Positions 7,577 to 16,275 of a DNA stretch of 64,000 nt are shown in pieces. The stretch's first letter is position 1. Each line of letters opens with the position of its first letter. Below the pieces are notes generated by a model. That model ran no database searches and was not told where the DNA came from. It saw only the letters and a list, made by a program, of their open reading frames with translations. The position numbers and the translations under genes are program-made. This DNA comes from Candidatus Lambdaproteobacteria bacterium RIFOXYD2_FULL_56_26 (GTDB taxonomy: Bacteria; SAR324; XYD2-FULL-50-16), in assembly GCA_001783715.1 (NCBI GenBank), contig MFNF01000040.1:1-64000 (forward strand), given 5' to 3'.

Positions 7577-8200
7577 CTAAAACAACCGTCTTGCGGTACC
7601 AAAGTACTGGTACCCCAGGATGGCGGGGCTGCTTTCAAGCTGCCAACATTCCAGTTTTTCAAACAAAAAGCCTTGTTCCATCAGCGCTTCATGGAAGTCC
7701 CGGTTCAGGTTGCATCCCCCCGAAAGCTTGTGGTGCAAGGGGTTGAGCCGGTCCTGCCAAGCCTTGATTTTTGGGTTGGGGTGGGCCCCATGTTCGATGA
7801 ACCGAAAAATCCCCCCTTTTTTAAGGACCCGTTTGATCTCCCGCAAGGCTCCGTAGAGGTCCGACACGCTGCACAGGGTCCAGCTGGAAAGAATGTAGTC
7901 GAAACTCAAGTCTGCAAAGGGCATGGCCGAGGCGCTGCCAAAGTGGTGCTCCACTTCCATGCCGCAGGTACGAATCCGAGGCAAGGCCCGTTGGTGCAGC
8001 TCTTTGGAGGGGTCCAGGCTTTCGATTTTTGTGGTCCCTTGGGGGTAGCACCCCAGGTTGAGGCCGGTCCCCAAGCCCAACTCCAGGATGCGGCCTGCTG
8101 CCGGAGCGAGCAATTCTTTGCGCAACCCCGCAAAGGGTTCGCCGCCCATGACCTGGTCCATCAACCAAGGGTACAGGGTTTGGCGGTAAAAATCTTCCAT
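7577..8200 (-). CDS. Class I SAM-dependent methyltransferase
   Basis: A 207-residue methyltransferase of the UbiE/methyltransf_11 type. Motif I reads ILELGLGTGLNLG (SAM binding), followed by the acidic end of strand 2 (IESLDPS), a SAMPFADLSFDYILSSWTLCSVSD region (motifs II-III) and GGIFRFIEHG. Similar small enzymes are often annotated as phosphatidylethanolamine or generic methyltransferases; the HG.HP.......WQ..LNP....L..GC.L.R motif near the C-terminus resembles METTL7-like and PmtA-like proteins. The substrate is unknown. It is divergent from mgsA and convergent with the PNPOx-like gene. Confidence 0.8.
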   Translation of the reverse strand: MEDFYRQTLYPWLMDQVMGGEPFAGLRKELLAPAAGRILELGLGTGLNLGCYPQGTTKIESLDPSKELHQRALPRIRTCGMEVEHHFGSASAMPFADLSFDYILSSWTLCSVSDLYGALREIKRVLKKGGIFRFIEHGAHPNPKIKAWQDRLNPLHHKLSGGCNLNRDFHEALMEQGFLFEKLECWQLESSPAILGYQYFGTARRLF

Positions 8201-8306
8201 CTCGGTCCTCAGGGGGCAATAAACGGGGTGGCCTGTGCTTTGGCCTTGATCCTAAAGCAGCTTCAGCCTAACCTAAAGGGGCAGACAACTCAAACCCAAA
8301 GGTCGA

Positions 8307-8768
8307 ATGCCTCATCCCAAGAGCGTCAGGATTAACAAGATCAAGAGAATAGCCCTGGTGGCCCACGACCACCGGAAACCGGTTTTGTTGGAGTGGATCA
8401 AGTACAACAAAGGCACCCTTTCTGGTCACGAACTTTACGCCACCGGCACCACCGGCAAACTGATCCGGGATCAGGTAGGCTTAGAGGTCCATTCCTTGAT
8501 TTCCGGCCCGCTGGGCGGGGATTCCCAGATCGGGGCGATGGTGTGCGAAAAGAAGTTGGATTTTCTTTTTTTCTTTTGGGACCCGTTGGCCGCCCAGCCC
8601 CACGACCCGGATGTCAAGGCGTTGCTGCGGTTGGCGGTGGTTTGGAATTTGCCGATGGCTTGCAACCGGGCTACAGCGGATTTTCTGATTTCTTCACCGT
8701 TGATGAACGGGACTTATGAGCGGGAACTGGTGGACTACGAAGCCCACCTCAATCGCCAGCTACCTTGA
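8307..8768 (+). CDS. mgsA: Methylglyoxal synthase
   Basis: Converts dihydroxyacetone phosphate to methylglyoxal and phosphate, the entry to the glycolytic bypass used when sugar phosphates accumulate. At 153 residues it has the usual length. Diagnostic parts are IALVAHDHRK near the N-terminus, the phosphate-binding ATGTTG, SGPLGGDSQIGA, and FFFWDPLAAQPHDPDVKALLR with the catalytic Asp and His. The N-terminal ~12 residues are basic, so a slightly later start is possible. Its last 20 bases overlap the 3' end of the convergent M28 gene. Confidence 0.95.
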   Translation: MPHPKSVRINKIKRIALVAHDHRKPVLLEWIKYNKGTLSGHELYATGTTGKLIRDQVGLEVHSLISGPLGGDSQIGAMVCEKKLDFLFFFWDPLAAQPHDPDVKALLRLAVVWNLPMACNRATADFLISSPLMNGTYERELVDYEAHLNRQLP

Positions 8769-9651
8769 GATAGCTCTCCAAGGTCGAGCCAACCGCTTCC
8801 AAGCTGGCCGCCGAACATTGGTCGATCACGTCCGCCTGGGTGTGCCATGGGGGATAGTCGAAGTCGATCAGCAAAACCCCCGGTACCCCCGCTTGGATCA
8901 GGGGGTAATGGTCGTCATAAACTCGGTAGCCATAGTCTTGGATGAACCCAGGAGACCGGGTCGCCCCGAGTCCCCAAATCTTCCAGACCTCCTTGGGGGC
9001 CGATTCGAGGCTGAACCGCTCCATCTTGAGCTGCAAATCCTTGTCACAAACCATGTCCACCACTACCACCAACCAAGGGGGCTGTTGGGGGTAAAATTGT
9101 TTTAATTGTTTTGCAAAGTGGACCGAGCCGATCGGCTGCCAAGCTCGGGCCTTGGGGTCCAGCTCTCCCTCTTCGGCATCAAAAAAAACCAAGTCCACCC
9201 CCAAGTCCCGGCCTTTGAGCAGGTCCTTCAACTGGGGGGCCAATTCCAGCAATACCGCTACCCCCGAAGCCGCATCGTTGGCCCCCATCAGGGGGGCATA
9301 GGGGTCGTCCGGGTCCTTGTCGGCAAAACGGCGGCTGTCGTAGTGGGCTCCTAGGATGATCCGCCGCTTGGCCTCCGGGGCAAAGCGAAAGACCCAGTTT
9401 TCCAAAAGGTAGGTCGCTTGGTGGGCATCCCGGTAGGAAAACCGGTCCACCTCAACCTTGGCCTCCAAGGGAGCCAGGGTTTGTTTGATCCAGGCCCGGA
9501 GCTTTTTGTGCCCTTCGCTGGTCGGGTACCTGGGTCCCATCTCCATCTGGGCCTGGATGTAGGACAGCGCCCGCTTCCCCTCAAAACCGTAGGCACAGTT
9601 GACCGCCCAGAGCCCTGCCAGCAACAAAACCAAGCGTTTCACCGCCGCCAC
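8749..9651 (-). CDS. M28 family zinc enzyme, glutaminyl-peptide cyclotransferase-like
   Basis: A 300-residue exported protein (signal peptide about residues 1-22). The zinc-site pattern of the M28 family is clear: GAHYDSR, GANDAASGVAVLLELA, FFDAEEGE, DDH and PPWHT. The DDHYPLIQAGVPGVLLIDFDYPPWHT tail resembles bacterial and animal glutaminyl cyclases, which form N-terminal pyroglutamate on secreted proteins, more than aminopeptidases. Start codon overlaps the symporter gene upstream by 13 bp, so the two are cotranscribed. Its 3' end overlaps convergent mgsA by 20 bp. An aminopeptidase role cannot be excluded. Confidence 0.8.
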   Translation of the reverse strand: MAAVKRLVLLLAGLWAVNCAYGFEGKRALSYIQAQMEMGPRYPTSEGHKKLRAWIKQTLAPLEAKVEVDRFSYRDAHQATYLLENWVFRFAPEAKRRIILGAHYDSRRFADKDPDDPYAPLMGANDAASGVAVLLELAPQLKDLLKGRDLGVDLVFFDAEEGELDPKARAWQPIGSVHFAKQLKQFYPQQPPWLVVVVDMVCDKDLQLKMERFSLESAPKEVWKIWGLGATRSPGFIQDYGYRVYDDHYPLIQAGVPGVLLIDFDYPPWHTQADVIDQCSAASLEAVGSTLESYLKVAGD

Positions 9652-10967
9652 TCACGGGTCAGCCGGAAGACCAAGGGGCTCAAGGCCAGCAGAGCCACTA
9701 GGTTGGGCAGGGCCATCAGGGCGTTGAGGGTGTCGGCGATCAGCCAAACCAACTCTAGCTTGACGGTCGCCCCCAGGGGAATGGCCAGAATCCAAAGCAC
9801 CCGGTAGGGGGTGATGCCTTTGACCCCAAAGAGGTATTCCACCGCCTTTTCCCCGTAAAAACTCCAGCCGATCAAGGTGGTAAAGGTAAACAAAAATAAA
9901 CCGATGCTCACCACATAGTGGCCCAAAACCCCCAGGGTTTGGGTGAAGGCCAGGCTGCTCAAGGCCGCCCCGGTCGCCCCGGAAGTCCAGGTCCCCGATA
10001 GCAGGATCACAAATCCGGTGACCGAACAAACCAGGATGGTGTCGATGAAGGTGCCCAACATGGCCACCATGCCCTGGCGCACCGGGCTGTCGGTCTGGGC
10101 CGCAGCATGGGCGATCGGCGCCGAACCCAACCCGGCTTCGTTGGAAAAGATCCCTCGGGCCACCCCAAACCGCAGGGCCATCCAGACCCCCGCCCCGGCG
10201 AACCCGCCCTCTGCCGCAGTCCCGGTAAAGGCGTTGGTCAGGACCAGGGCCAAAATCTTGGGCACTTGGTCCAGGTTCATGGCCACCACCAAAAGGCCCC
10301 CGCCGAAGTACAGCGCCGCCATCAACGGCACCAGTGCGCCCGAAACCTCGGCAATCCGCCGCACCCCGCCCAGGAGCACCAACCCGACCACCAGGGCGAT
10401 CAAAACCCCGGTGATCCAAGGGGCCAGCCCCAGGTCCTGGGCCGCCAGCTCGGCAATGCTGTTGGCCTGGACCATGTTGCCGATCCCAAAGCCCGCCAGG
10501 GCGGCAAATACCGCAAAGGCCGTGGCCATCCAAGCCCAACCTTTCCCCAATCCGTTTTTGATGTAAAACATCGGCCCACCGATGTGGTCCCCTTTGGGGT
10601 CCACTTCCCGGAAATGGACCGCTAACAGGGACTCGGCATATTTGGTCGCCATGCCCACCATGGCGGTGCACCACATCCAAAACAAGGCCCCCGGCCCGCC
10701 CAGAAAAATGGCGGTGGCCACCCCGGCGATATTGCCGGTCCCGATGGTCGCAGCCAAGGCGGTCATCGCCGCCCCCCAAGGGGTGATATCCCCTTGTTCG
10801 CCGACAGACTTGCGGCCCTTCCACATCAGCACAAAGGCAGGCCAAAGTTGCCGGACCGGGAACCCCCGGAGCCCGACCATCAGGTACAGTCCGGTGCCCA
10901 GGATCAACACCAACATCGCCGGTCCCCAGACCAACGAGTTCAGGCTTTGGAACCAAGATTCAATCAT
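9639..10967 (-). CDS. Sodium:alanine/glycine symporter (AGCS family)
   Basis: An inner-membrane Na+-coupled amino-acid carrier. From the chosen ATG at 10967 (AGGGA upstream) it has 442 residues and about ten hydrophobic spans. AGCS hallmarks: the GDITPWGAAMTALAATIGTGNIAGVATAI segment, GGPGALFWMW, the GGPMFYIKNGLG loop, SNEAGLGSAPIAHAAAQTD, and a late GWSFYGEKAVEYLFG. The longer track ORF adds 20 residues without membrane or motif content. It overlaps the downstream M28 gene by 13 bp. Exact substrate (alanine, glycine or another) is not readable. Confidence 0.9.
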   Translation of the reverse strand: MIESWFQSLNSLVWGPAMLVLILGTGLYLMVGLRGFPVRQLWPAFVLMWKGRKSVGEQGDITPWGAAMTALAATIGTGNIAGVATAIFLGGPGALFWMWCTAMVGMATKYAESLLAVHFREVDPKGDHIGGPMFYIKNGLGKGWAWMATAFAVFAALAGFGIGNMVQANSIAELAAQDLGLAPWITGVLIALVVGLVLLGGVRRIAEVSGALVPLMAALYFGGGLLVVAMNLDQVPKILALVLTNAFTGTAAEGGFAGAGVWMALRFGVARGIFSNEAGLGSAPIAHAAAQTDSPVRQGMVAMLGTFIDTILVCSVTGFVILLSGTWTSGATGAALSSLAFTQTLGVLGHYVVSIGLFLFTFTTLIGWSFYGEKAVEYLFGVKGITPYRVLWILAIPLGATVKLELVWLIADTLNALMALPNLVALLALSPLVFRLTREWRR

Positions 10968-11236
10968 AACTTGTCCCTGAAGATGAGGTTGCAAAGTCCA
11001 AAGGCCCGAGCCAAAACCAAGTTGCACTTGGCCCCTTGCCCCTTCCCTTTTGCCTGACCCTACCCAACTCCTGGGCTTCCTGCCTAGGTGGTTTTGCCGG
11101 AATTTTTGGGGTCCATTGTTTGGTTCTTCAGGCCCTAAGGACTCCGTACCTCGGCAGAGCGGGGCCGCAAAAGGCGAAGGACAAAGACCCAGTCCACAGG
11201 GTTGGGGACGGTGTTGGTTTGGGGGTAGAGGGAAGA

Positions 11237-11893
11237 CTACTGCGGATGCAGGGAGATCAGGCCTTTTTGGATGGCGTAGCGGGTCAGTTGGGCGACGTTG
11301 TGGAGGTCCAGCTTTTTCATCAGGTTTTCCCGGTGGGCCCCGACGGTTTTGCTGCTCAGGTTGAGGGTGTCGGCGATTTTTTTGGTGGAATAACCTTCGG
11401 CAATCAGTCGTAGCACTTCCTTTTCCCGGTTGGTCAATTTCTCGGAGATTTCGGCGATTTGGGGGATGTGTTGCAACACAAAATCTTCGATCACCTTGCC
11501 GGTCATCTCTTCACTGATATAATACTTTTCGTCCATCACCGAGCGGACGGCATTGAGGATTTCCTGGTTGGAGCAGTTTTTCCCCAAAAAGGCCAAGGCC
11601 CCAGCCCGGAACATCTCCTGGACCATTTTGCCTTCGGTGTGGCTGGTCAGAGCGATCACTTTGGCGCTGGGCAGCTCGGTCAAGATCCGGGTGGTGGCTT
11701 CGATCCCGTCCATGCCCGGCATGTTAATGTCCATCAGGATCACGTCCGGGCGGGTTTTGAGGGCCAGTTCCACGGCCTCTTCTCCGTTGTTGGCCTCGGC
11801 CACAACTTTCAGGTCGCCCTCTCGTTGCATCAACAAGGTCATGCCGTCACGCATGATTTTGTGGTCGTCTGCCAGTAGTATCTTGATGGTCAT
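11237..11893 (-). CDS. NarL/FixJ-type response regulator
   Basis: A 218-residue two-domain regulator. The receiver domain (1-120) has the acidic pair LLADDHK, the phospho-acceptor in VILMDINMPGMDG (about Asp54), a conserved Thr in ALTSH and the Lys in LGKNC. Residues ~150-215 form a LuxR-type helix-turn-helix (LTNREKEVLRLIAEGYSTKKIADTLNLSSKTVGAHR). It should bind DNA after phosphorylation. No histidine kinase is adjacent; the two hybrid kinases in the window end in Hpt domains and are candidates to feed such a regulator, but this is inference. Confidence 0.9.
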   Translation of the reverse strand: MTIKILLADDHKIMRDGMTLLMQREGDLKVVAEANNGEEAVELALKTRPDVILMDINMPGMDGIEATTRILTELPSAKVIALTSHTEGKMVQEMFRAGALAFLGKNCSNQEILNAVRSVMDEKYYISEEMTGKVIEDFVLQHIPQIAEISEKLTNREKEVLRLIAEGYSTKKIADTLNLSSKTVGAHRENLMKKLDLHNVAQLTRYAIQKGLISLHPQ

Positions 11894-12052
11894 CGTATAT
11901 TAGGGGGCCGTAGGTGAGCCTTGGGTAAAGGCCGGTTAAATTCCTGCATTATCTTACAAAAATTGTTCCGAAACTTCTAGCCCTCATTTTTTGACTGCTA
12001 CACTTTTTTGTCGCCTTCGGTCCTTTCCAGTCGGGAATCAAGGGAGATTGCC

Positions 12053-12754
12053 CTACTCCGAACCCCTTGCTTCCAACAGCAGTTTGACGATCTTAAAGTC
12101 CAGGTCCGAGTCGATATCTTGGCTCCGTTCTTCCGGCATTTCAAACAACAAGGTCTTGGGCAAAAAGATCCCTTGGCTGTGAAAAAAACTCTGCCGGTTC
12201 CAAACGTAAATGGAGGCGTTCATGTCAAAACAACGGGGGGCATCTTGGCGGCGGACAATTGGACGCTCCGGGACCTTGGCCAGCCGGACCACTCCATCGG
12301 AGCCCAGTTCCACCAAGTTAAAATAAGGGGAGCGCCGGGCCGGAGCGCCGGTGATCACGTTGTCCGCCCCTTGGGACTCGAGCAACTCCACCGAACCGAT
12401 GATGTCGCTGGCGAGGCGCAGCGGCGAGGTAGCGTCCAGGTCCACAAAGGTGTCAAAAGTCAGGCCGCTCAACCGTTCCACCTCGCTGCCACCCCACTGG
12501 ATGGCCGGAAGTTTGGGGGCGGTGTCGGTGGCCATTTCCGGGGGCCGCTTGAGGGCCAGATCGGCCCCCCAAGCGAGTCCCGCTTCCAGGATCTCTGCGG
12601 AATCGCTGTTGACGGCGATCAGCTCGAACAACCCGGACTCCTTGGCTTGGGCGATGCTGTGGGCGAGCAGAGGTTTCCCGGCCAAATCCTTGAGGTTTTT
12701 CCCCTTTACTCCCTTGGACCCGCCTCGGGCGGAGATGGTACAAAGCCGTTTCAT
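12053..12754 (-). CDS. Acylneuraminate/CMP-sugar cytidylyltransferase family protein
   Basis: A 233-residue nucleotidyltransferase starting at ATG 12754. It has the N-terminal nucleotide-binding loop ISARGGSKGVKGKNLKDLAGKPLLAHSI, VNSDSAEI, and a FVDLDATSPLR segment, matching NeuA/KdsB-like CMP-sugar synthetases that activate sialic, legionaminic or pseudaminic acids. Its start overlaps the stop of the upstream oxidoreductase (TGATG), implying translational coupling. The earlier track start lies inside that gene. The gene pair suggests synthesis of a modified nonulosonic or related surface sugar, but no other steps are present here. Confidence 0.85.
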   Translation of the reverse strand: MKRLCTISARGGSKGVKGKNLKDLAGKPLLAHSIAQAKESGLFELIAVNSDSAEILEAGLAWGADLALKRPPEMATDTAPKLPAIQWGGSEVERLSGLTFDTFVDLDATSPLRLASDIIGSVELLESQGADNVITGAPARRSPYFNLVELGSDGVVRLAKVPERPIVRRQDAPRCFDMNASIYVWNRQSFFHSQGIFLPKTLLFEMPEERSQDIDSDLDFKIVKLLLEARGSE

Positions 12755-13686
12755 CAAGCTCCCTTTGGGTTCAAGACCCAAGAATAAGGTTGTTGCACCG
12801 CCTGCTCCGCCCCGGCAATCAGGTGCAGCACCGCCAGAGCGTCCGGGTAGGGACACAGGGGGCCGGGGGTTAAGCCCAAAAAGGCCTTCAGTTGGTAAGT
12901 ATAAGTGTGGTCCCGCTCCACCTGGAAGCGGGTTTCCTCGCCGTTGCGCTTGAGGAGTCCTTGGCCCAGATCGGCGTAAAAACTGGTTTGGTCACAGTTG
13001 ACGTTGATCCTACGGGCGGGATTGCGGTCGAGGTAGTTGACCTCCAAGGTTACATGGACCCCGCCCTCCAACTCCAACAGCAGGCAGAAGTGGTCGTCCG
13101 AATCGATCTCCAGGCTGCCGGATTTGCCGCCCAAGGCCGAAACCGCCTTCCAAGGCCCCAACAGCCACATCAGGCTGTCCAACTCATGGCTCAAGTCCCG
13201 CAAGGCTCCCCCGCCTTCGGCTTTTTTGGCGGAATAACTCTCCTGGTAGGGCCGCTCGGGCCGCCAAGTGGGCAGGTATTGGCCGACGTACAGCTGGGCG
13301 GTCAAGGGCCTCTGGCCTTCCAACTGGGCCTTGAGGGCACCCAAAAGGGGATGAAAACGCAGGTTGTAGGCCACCTGAATTTGGTCCGGGTTTACATAGG
13401 GCAGGGCCAGCGGGGAATCAAAGATCGGCTTTTCCACCAGAATAGGGCCGGTAAAACCAAGCTCCAGAGCGGCTTGCAGGCTCTCTTTGTGGCTGCCGGT
13501 TGGGTTGGCGATCAAAAGATGGGTGGGGGCAAATTCACGGAGCCCCGTCTTGAGATCGGCAAAGCAGGTTTCCCCCGGTTGGCCGTAAGCGCTGACCGAG
13601 GCGACGGCAGCACCCAATTCCTTGGCCAGCCTGCCGTGACGGCGGCCAATGGAACCCTGGCCGACCACTAGCACCTTCAAAGACAT
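12754..13686 (-). CDS. Gfo/Idh/MocA family oxidoreductase
   Basis: A 310-residue NAD(P)-dependent oxidoreductase from ATG 13686. It opens with a Rossmann motif VLVVGQGSIGRRHGRLA. Residues ~95-130 contain the family ILVEKPI.D catalytic Lys region, and later come an LSHELDSLMWLLG stretch and a C-terminal beta-sheet domain. The family oxidises or reduces sugars and sugar nucleotides. Its position just before the cytidylyltransferase, with overlapping stop/start, points to surface-sugar metabolism. The first 21 residues of the track ORF are discarded because the Rossmann motif normally begins right after the start. Confidence 0.85.
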   Translation of the reverse strand: MSLKVLVVGQGSIGRRHGRLAKELGAAVASVSAYGQPGETCFADLKTGLREFAPTHLLIANPTGSHKESLQAALELGFTGPILVEKPIFDSPLALPYVNPDQIQVAYNLRFHPLLGALKAQLEGQRPLTAQLYVGQYLPTWRPERPYQESYSAKKAEGGGALRDLSHELDSLMWLLGPWKAVSALGGKSGSLEIDSDDHFCLLLELEGGVHVTLEVNYLDRNPARRINVNCDQTSFYADLGQGLLKRNGEETRFQVERDHTYTYQLKAFLGLTPGPLCPYPDALAVLHLIAGAEQAVQQPYSWVLNPKGA

Positions 13687-13786
13687 GAACCCTTTGGTTG
13701 CAACAAACGGGATAAAACGGTTTGGCCCGGCAGATTTGCTCCGGGCCAAAAGGAAAGGGCAAAAATTACCTCAGGTTCCGGCGAGC

Positions 13787-14035
13787 CTACTGGGCGGCTT
13801 CCGTATTTTTTTCACCTGGTTTGTAGTCCCTGACGCAGCGGACCCCTACCTGCCTTTCGTTGAGCCCTTGTTGGTTGGTGACTTGTTTGATCACCTGCTT
13901 CCACTCGCCGTTGGTGCATTTGTACTGGTTTTTAAAGGCCACTACCTTGTTGCGAGGCGCTTCGGTCATGATCACCGCAAAGGCTGCTTGCCCCCAGAAC
14001 AGGGCGGCAGTTAAGGCCAAAAGATACATCTTCAT
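13787..14035 (-). CDS. Small exported protein, 82 aa
   Basis: I do not recognise a family. The product has a clear signal peptide (MKMYLLALTAALFWGQAAFA) and a mature part of about 62 residues that is basic, with two cysteines (YKCTNGEW, VRCVRDY) that could form a disulfide in the periplasm. It lies between phosphoglycolate phosphatase and the oxidoreductase on the same strand, with 67 and 100 bp spacing, so it may be in the same transcript or have its own promoter. No function can be offered. Confidence 0.6.
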   Translation of the reverse strand: MKMYLLALTAALFWGQAAFAVIMTEAPRNKVVAFKNQYKCTNGEWKQVIKQVTNQQGLNERQVGVRCVRDYKPGEKNTEAAQ

Positions 14036-14102
14036 CGGAATACCTAAAAAATAAGGTTGTCAGGTCTATGGGTTTGGCGCTTTTCCACCCCGATTCTTTC
14101 GG

Positions 14103-14762
14103 CTACGGCCCCGACCGCACCAGCTCCAGCACCTCCAAGGGGGACTGGACGATGGCTCTTGCCCCCGAAGCGTTCAGCTCTTCGGGCCGAAACCCCCAAG
14201 CCGCCCCTAGAGGGAAACAGCCTGCCTGGGTCGCAGTTTTCATGTCAATGGCGGTATCACCTAGGTACAAAACCTGATCCGGGGCTAGGCCCCAAGCCCG
14301 GCAAATCTCCAGGGCACCGGCCGGGTCCGGCTTACGCAGGACCCCTTCCCGGGCTCCAAAAACCGGATGGAAGGAATAGCTTTGCAAAAAATGGCCCACC
14401 ACTTGGACCGTTAAGAGATGAGGTTTGTTGGAGAGGATCGCCTTTTGGGTTCCCAGCGCCTCCAGCCCCGCCAACAGGGCTTCGACACCCTCGTAGGGCT
14501 TGGTCTTGACCGCTGCTTGGGTTTGGTAGTCCTGTTGGAAGAGGGCCAGTAGGCGGTTGATCTCGACTTCTTTCCGGGCCGCCGGGGGCAGGGCTTGGGT
14601 GACCAGATGTTTGGCCCCTTCACCGACAAATTTTTTGTAGGCCTCCAGGGGGTGGATGGGGTAACCGAACTTGGAAAGGCTGCGGTTGCAGGCCTCGGCC
14701 AAGTCGTCCAGGGAATTGACCAGGGTTCCGTCCAGGTCAAAGATCACCGCCTTAAAGCTCAT
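14103..14762 (-). CDS. gph: Phosphoglycolate phosphatase-like HAD hydrolase
   Basis: A 219-residue HAD-superfamily phosphatase. Motif I is FDLDGTLVNS, motif II lies in AILSNKP, motif III is the Lys of RKPDP and motif IV is YLGDTAIDM. The four-helix cap after motif I (LDDLAEACNRSL) and overall length fit Gph, which removes phosphate from 2-phosphoglycolate formed during DNA repair. Other small phosphatases (PpaX-like) share this plan, so the substrate is an inference. Its ATG overlaps the stop of the upstream exported-protein gene by 4 bases (ATGA). Confidence 0.85.
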   Translation of the reverse strand: MSFKAVIFDLDGTLVNSLDDLAEACNRSLSKFGYPIHPLEAYKKFVGEGAKHLVTQALPPAARKEVEINRLLALFQQDYQTQAAVKTKPYEGVEALLAGLEALGTQKAILSNKPHLLTVQVVGHFLQSYSFHPVFGAREGVLRKPDPAGALEICRAWGLAPDQVLYLGDTAIDMKTATQAGCFPLGAAWGFRPEELNASGARAIVQSPLEVLELVRSGP

Positions 14763-15226
14763 GGTCCCCCCAAGGCTTGGTCCAATTCGGCAAGGCCGGC
14801 GAGGATAAAACTTTCTTGGGGATGGCCCTGGTTCATTTTGACCAAGGTCAGCCGCCCCTCCTCTCCAGGCCAGGTTTTAACCCACAGCCCTTCCTTGTCC
14901 AAATATAAAGAGTAAGAGTAGCCCCGCATCTTGGGCAGCGCCATGAACTTGGTGATCAACTTGGGCATGCCGCTGATGTCGGCAATGAAGACCAACCCTT
15001 TGGCCTCCATCCAGCTGCGGCCTCGGGCTTCAAAGGCTTCGTGGGCCCACTTTCTGGATTCCATGTCCCTGCCGGTCAGCACCCATTTTACCGAACCGGG
15101 GTTGGGCAGGGGCTGGTCCCACTGGTCCAGGAACCCCAACCTCCCCAGGTCAAAGTCCGGTACTTGGGCCGCCGCAGGGGCGCTGAAGGTGGCCAGCAGC
15201 AATCCGAGCCAAAACCAATGTTTCAT
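14759..15226 (-). CDS. Exported protein of unknown function, 155 aa
   Basis: The start at 15226 gives a good signal peptide (MKHWFWLGLLLATFSAPAAAQ); the longer track ORF places 25 unlikely residues ahead of it. The mature ~135 residues have an alternating strand/helix look, including KGLVFIADISGMP and YSYSLYLDKEGLWVKTWPG, which recalls thioredoxin-fold proteins of the YtfJ kind, but no redox Cys pair is present. It is the first gene of a minus-strand run and overlaps gph by 4 bases. Family assignment is tentative. Confidence 0.55.
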   Translation of the reverse strand: MKHWFWLGLLLATFSAPAAAQVPDFDLGRLGFLDQWDQPLPNPGSVKWVLTGRDMESRKWAHEAFEARGRSWMEAKGLVFIADISGMPKLITKFMALPKMRGYSYSLYLDKEGLWVKTWPGEEGRLTLVKMNQGHPQESFILAGLAELDQALGGP

Positions 15227-15379
15227 GTCAACTCTCAGGGGGATCATCCAGGTTTTTGCATATACTTTCGGTAGGTTACCAGACCCAGCAGTTTCAGGCA
15301 ATCACCAAATAACACAGTAATATAAAGCTGGACCAACCCCCCAAGTGACTGCTTTTTTTTCCGCTTGCTTTCAAAAGAC

Positions 15380-15408
15380 TTGGTTTTGTCTTTTTTTTTC
15401 AGTATAAC
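15380..15408 (+). promoter_or_regulatory. Predicted sigma70 promoter for the cytochrome c gene
   Basis: TTGGTT (-35) and TATAAC (-10) are spaced by exactly 17 bp, with a T-rich spacer. A start near 15415 would give a leader of about 105 bases that begins with the hairpin listed next. Confidence 0.55.
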
Positions 15409-15419
15409 CTTCTGCATTA

Positions 15420-15458
15420 GGGGCTCTACGCCAATAAAACCTTTGGTGCAGAGGCCCC
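15420..15458 (+). promoter_or_regulatory. Long 5'-leader hairpin
   Basis: GGGGCTCTACGCCAA and TTGGTGCAGAGGCCCC pair over about 15 bp, with one bulge and one G-U pair, around an 8-base loop. It would lie within a few bases of the predicted transcript 5' end. There is no U-tract after it, so it is unlikely to be a terminator; RNA protection or control are possible roles. Confidence 0.5.
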
Positions 15459-15518
15459 AGAGCAACTTGTCCGGTTGATTACCTAAACCGTTTTTTTGAC
15501 CTGGAGAAAAGGATTCCC

Positions 15519-16145
15519 ATGAAAAAAGCCTTGGTTCTTGCTTTGATGCTGGCTTTCAGCCTCACCCAATTTGCGTTTTCTGCTTTGGCTGAAGACGGGA
15601 AGGCACTCTTCGAGAAAAAGCTTTGTATCCAGTGCCACGGTGAAGGTGGCCGGTCCAAGACTTCCCAGTACCCCCATTTGGCCGGGCAGAGCAAACAATA
15701 CCTGACGAACCAATTTGCTTCCATCGTCCAAGGCAAAAGATCCGCCGGTTCTACGGTCTTGATGGAAAAACACCCGAAGCTTAAAGAGTTCAACGATAAG
15801 GACATTGAAACCATTGCCGGTTACCTCAGCAGCCTGCCCCGCAAGGCGAGCCCCGGCGAGGCCGATGCCGCTTCGATCACCAAGGGTGAGGTATTGTTCA
15901 AGAACCTGGGCTGCCCCCAATGCCATGGTGCCGGTGGTAAGGGCATGGGCGAAGATCCCCAGTTCCTGGCTTACCCCAAGCTCAACGGCCAACATGCCGA
16001 CTACCTCTTCTGGCAAATGAAGCGGATCCTAGAAGGCACCCGGACCAACGACCATGCCAACAAAATGCGAGAAAAGTTTAAAGCCGAGAAAATCACCGAT
16101 GTTGAACTTCGGTCCTTGGCTTCTTACTTGAGTAGCGTGGAATAA
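15519..16145 (+). CDS. Di-haem cytochrome c (c4-like), periplasmic
   Basis: A 208-residue electron-transfer protein with a cleavable signal peptide ending near SALAED. Two covalent haem sites are visible, CIQCH near residue 44 and CPQCH near residue 134, each in a class I cytochrome c domain with the typical later axial-Met region, so it resembles cytochrome c4, a tandem di-haem carrier between bc1-type complexes and terminal oxidases. The start has GGAGAAAAGG upstream. A promoter and leader hairpin precede it and an intrinsic terminator follows, making it a single-gene unit. The next operon carries a haem-type sensor kinase. Confidence 0.9.
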   Translation: MKKALVLALMLAFSLTQFAFSALAEDGKALFEKKLCIQCHGEGGRSKTSQYPHLAGQSKQYLTNQFASIVQGKRSAGSTVLMEKHPKLKEFNDKDIETIAGYLSSLPRKASPGEADAASITKGEVLFKNLGCPQCHGAGGKGMGEDPQFLAYPKLNGQHADYLFWQMKRILEGTRTNDHANKMREKFKAEKITDVELRSLASYLSSVE

Positions 16146-16150
16146 AGGCC

Positions 16151-16192
16151 AAGGGGCCGCTTGGTTTTGGTTGACCCAGAGGCCCCTTTTTT
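16151..16192 (+). terminator. Intrinsic terminator after the cytochrome c gene
   Basis: AAGGGGCC pairs with GGCCCCTT around a 22-base loop, followed directly by a T-run. It begins 5 bases after the stop codon. Confidence 0.8.
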
Positions 16193-16275
16193 CGTGCAAA
16201 GTGCATGAAGATTTGCTAGAGTCCAAGCTGTGGTTCCTCCATCACCTCGTTTCGAGTCCAAGAGGAGAACTTGTC

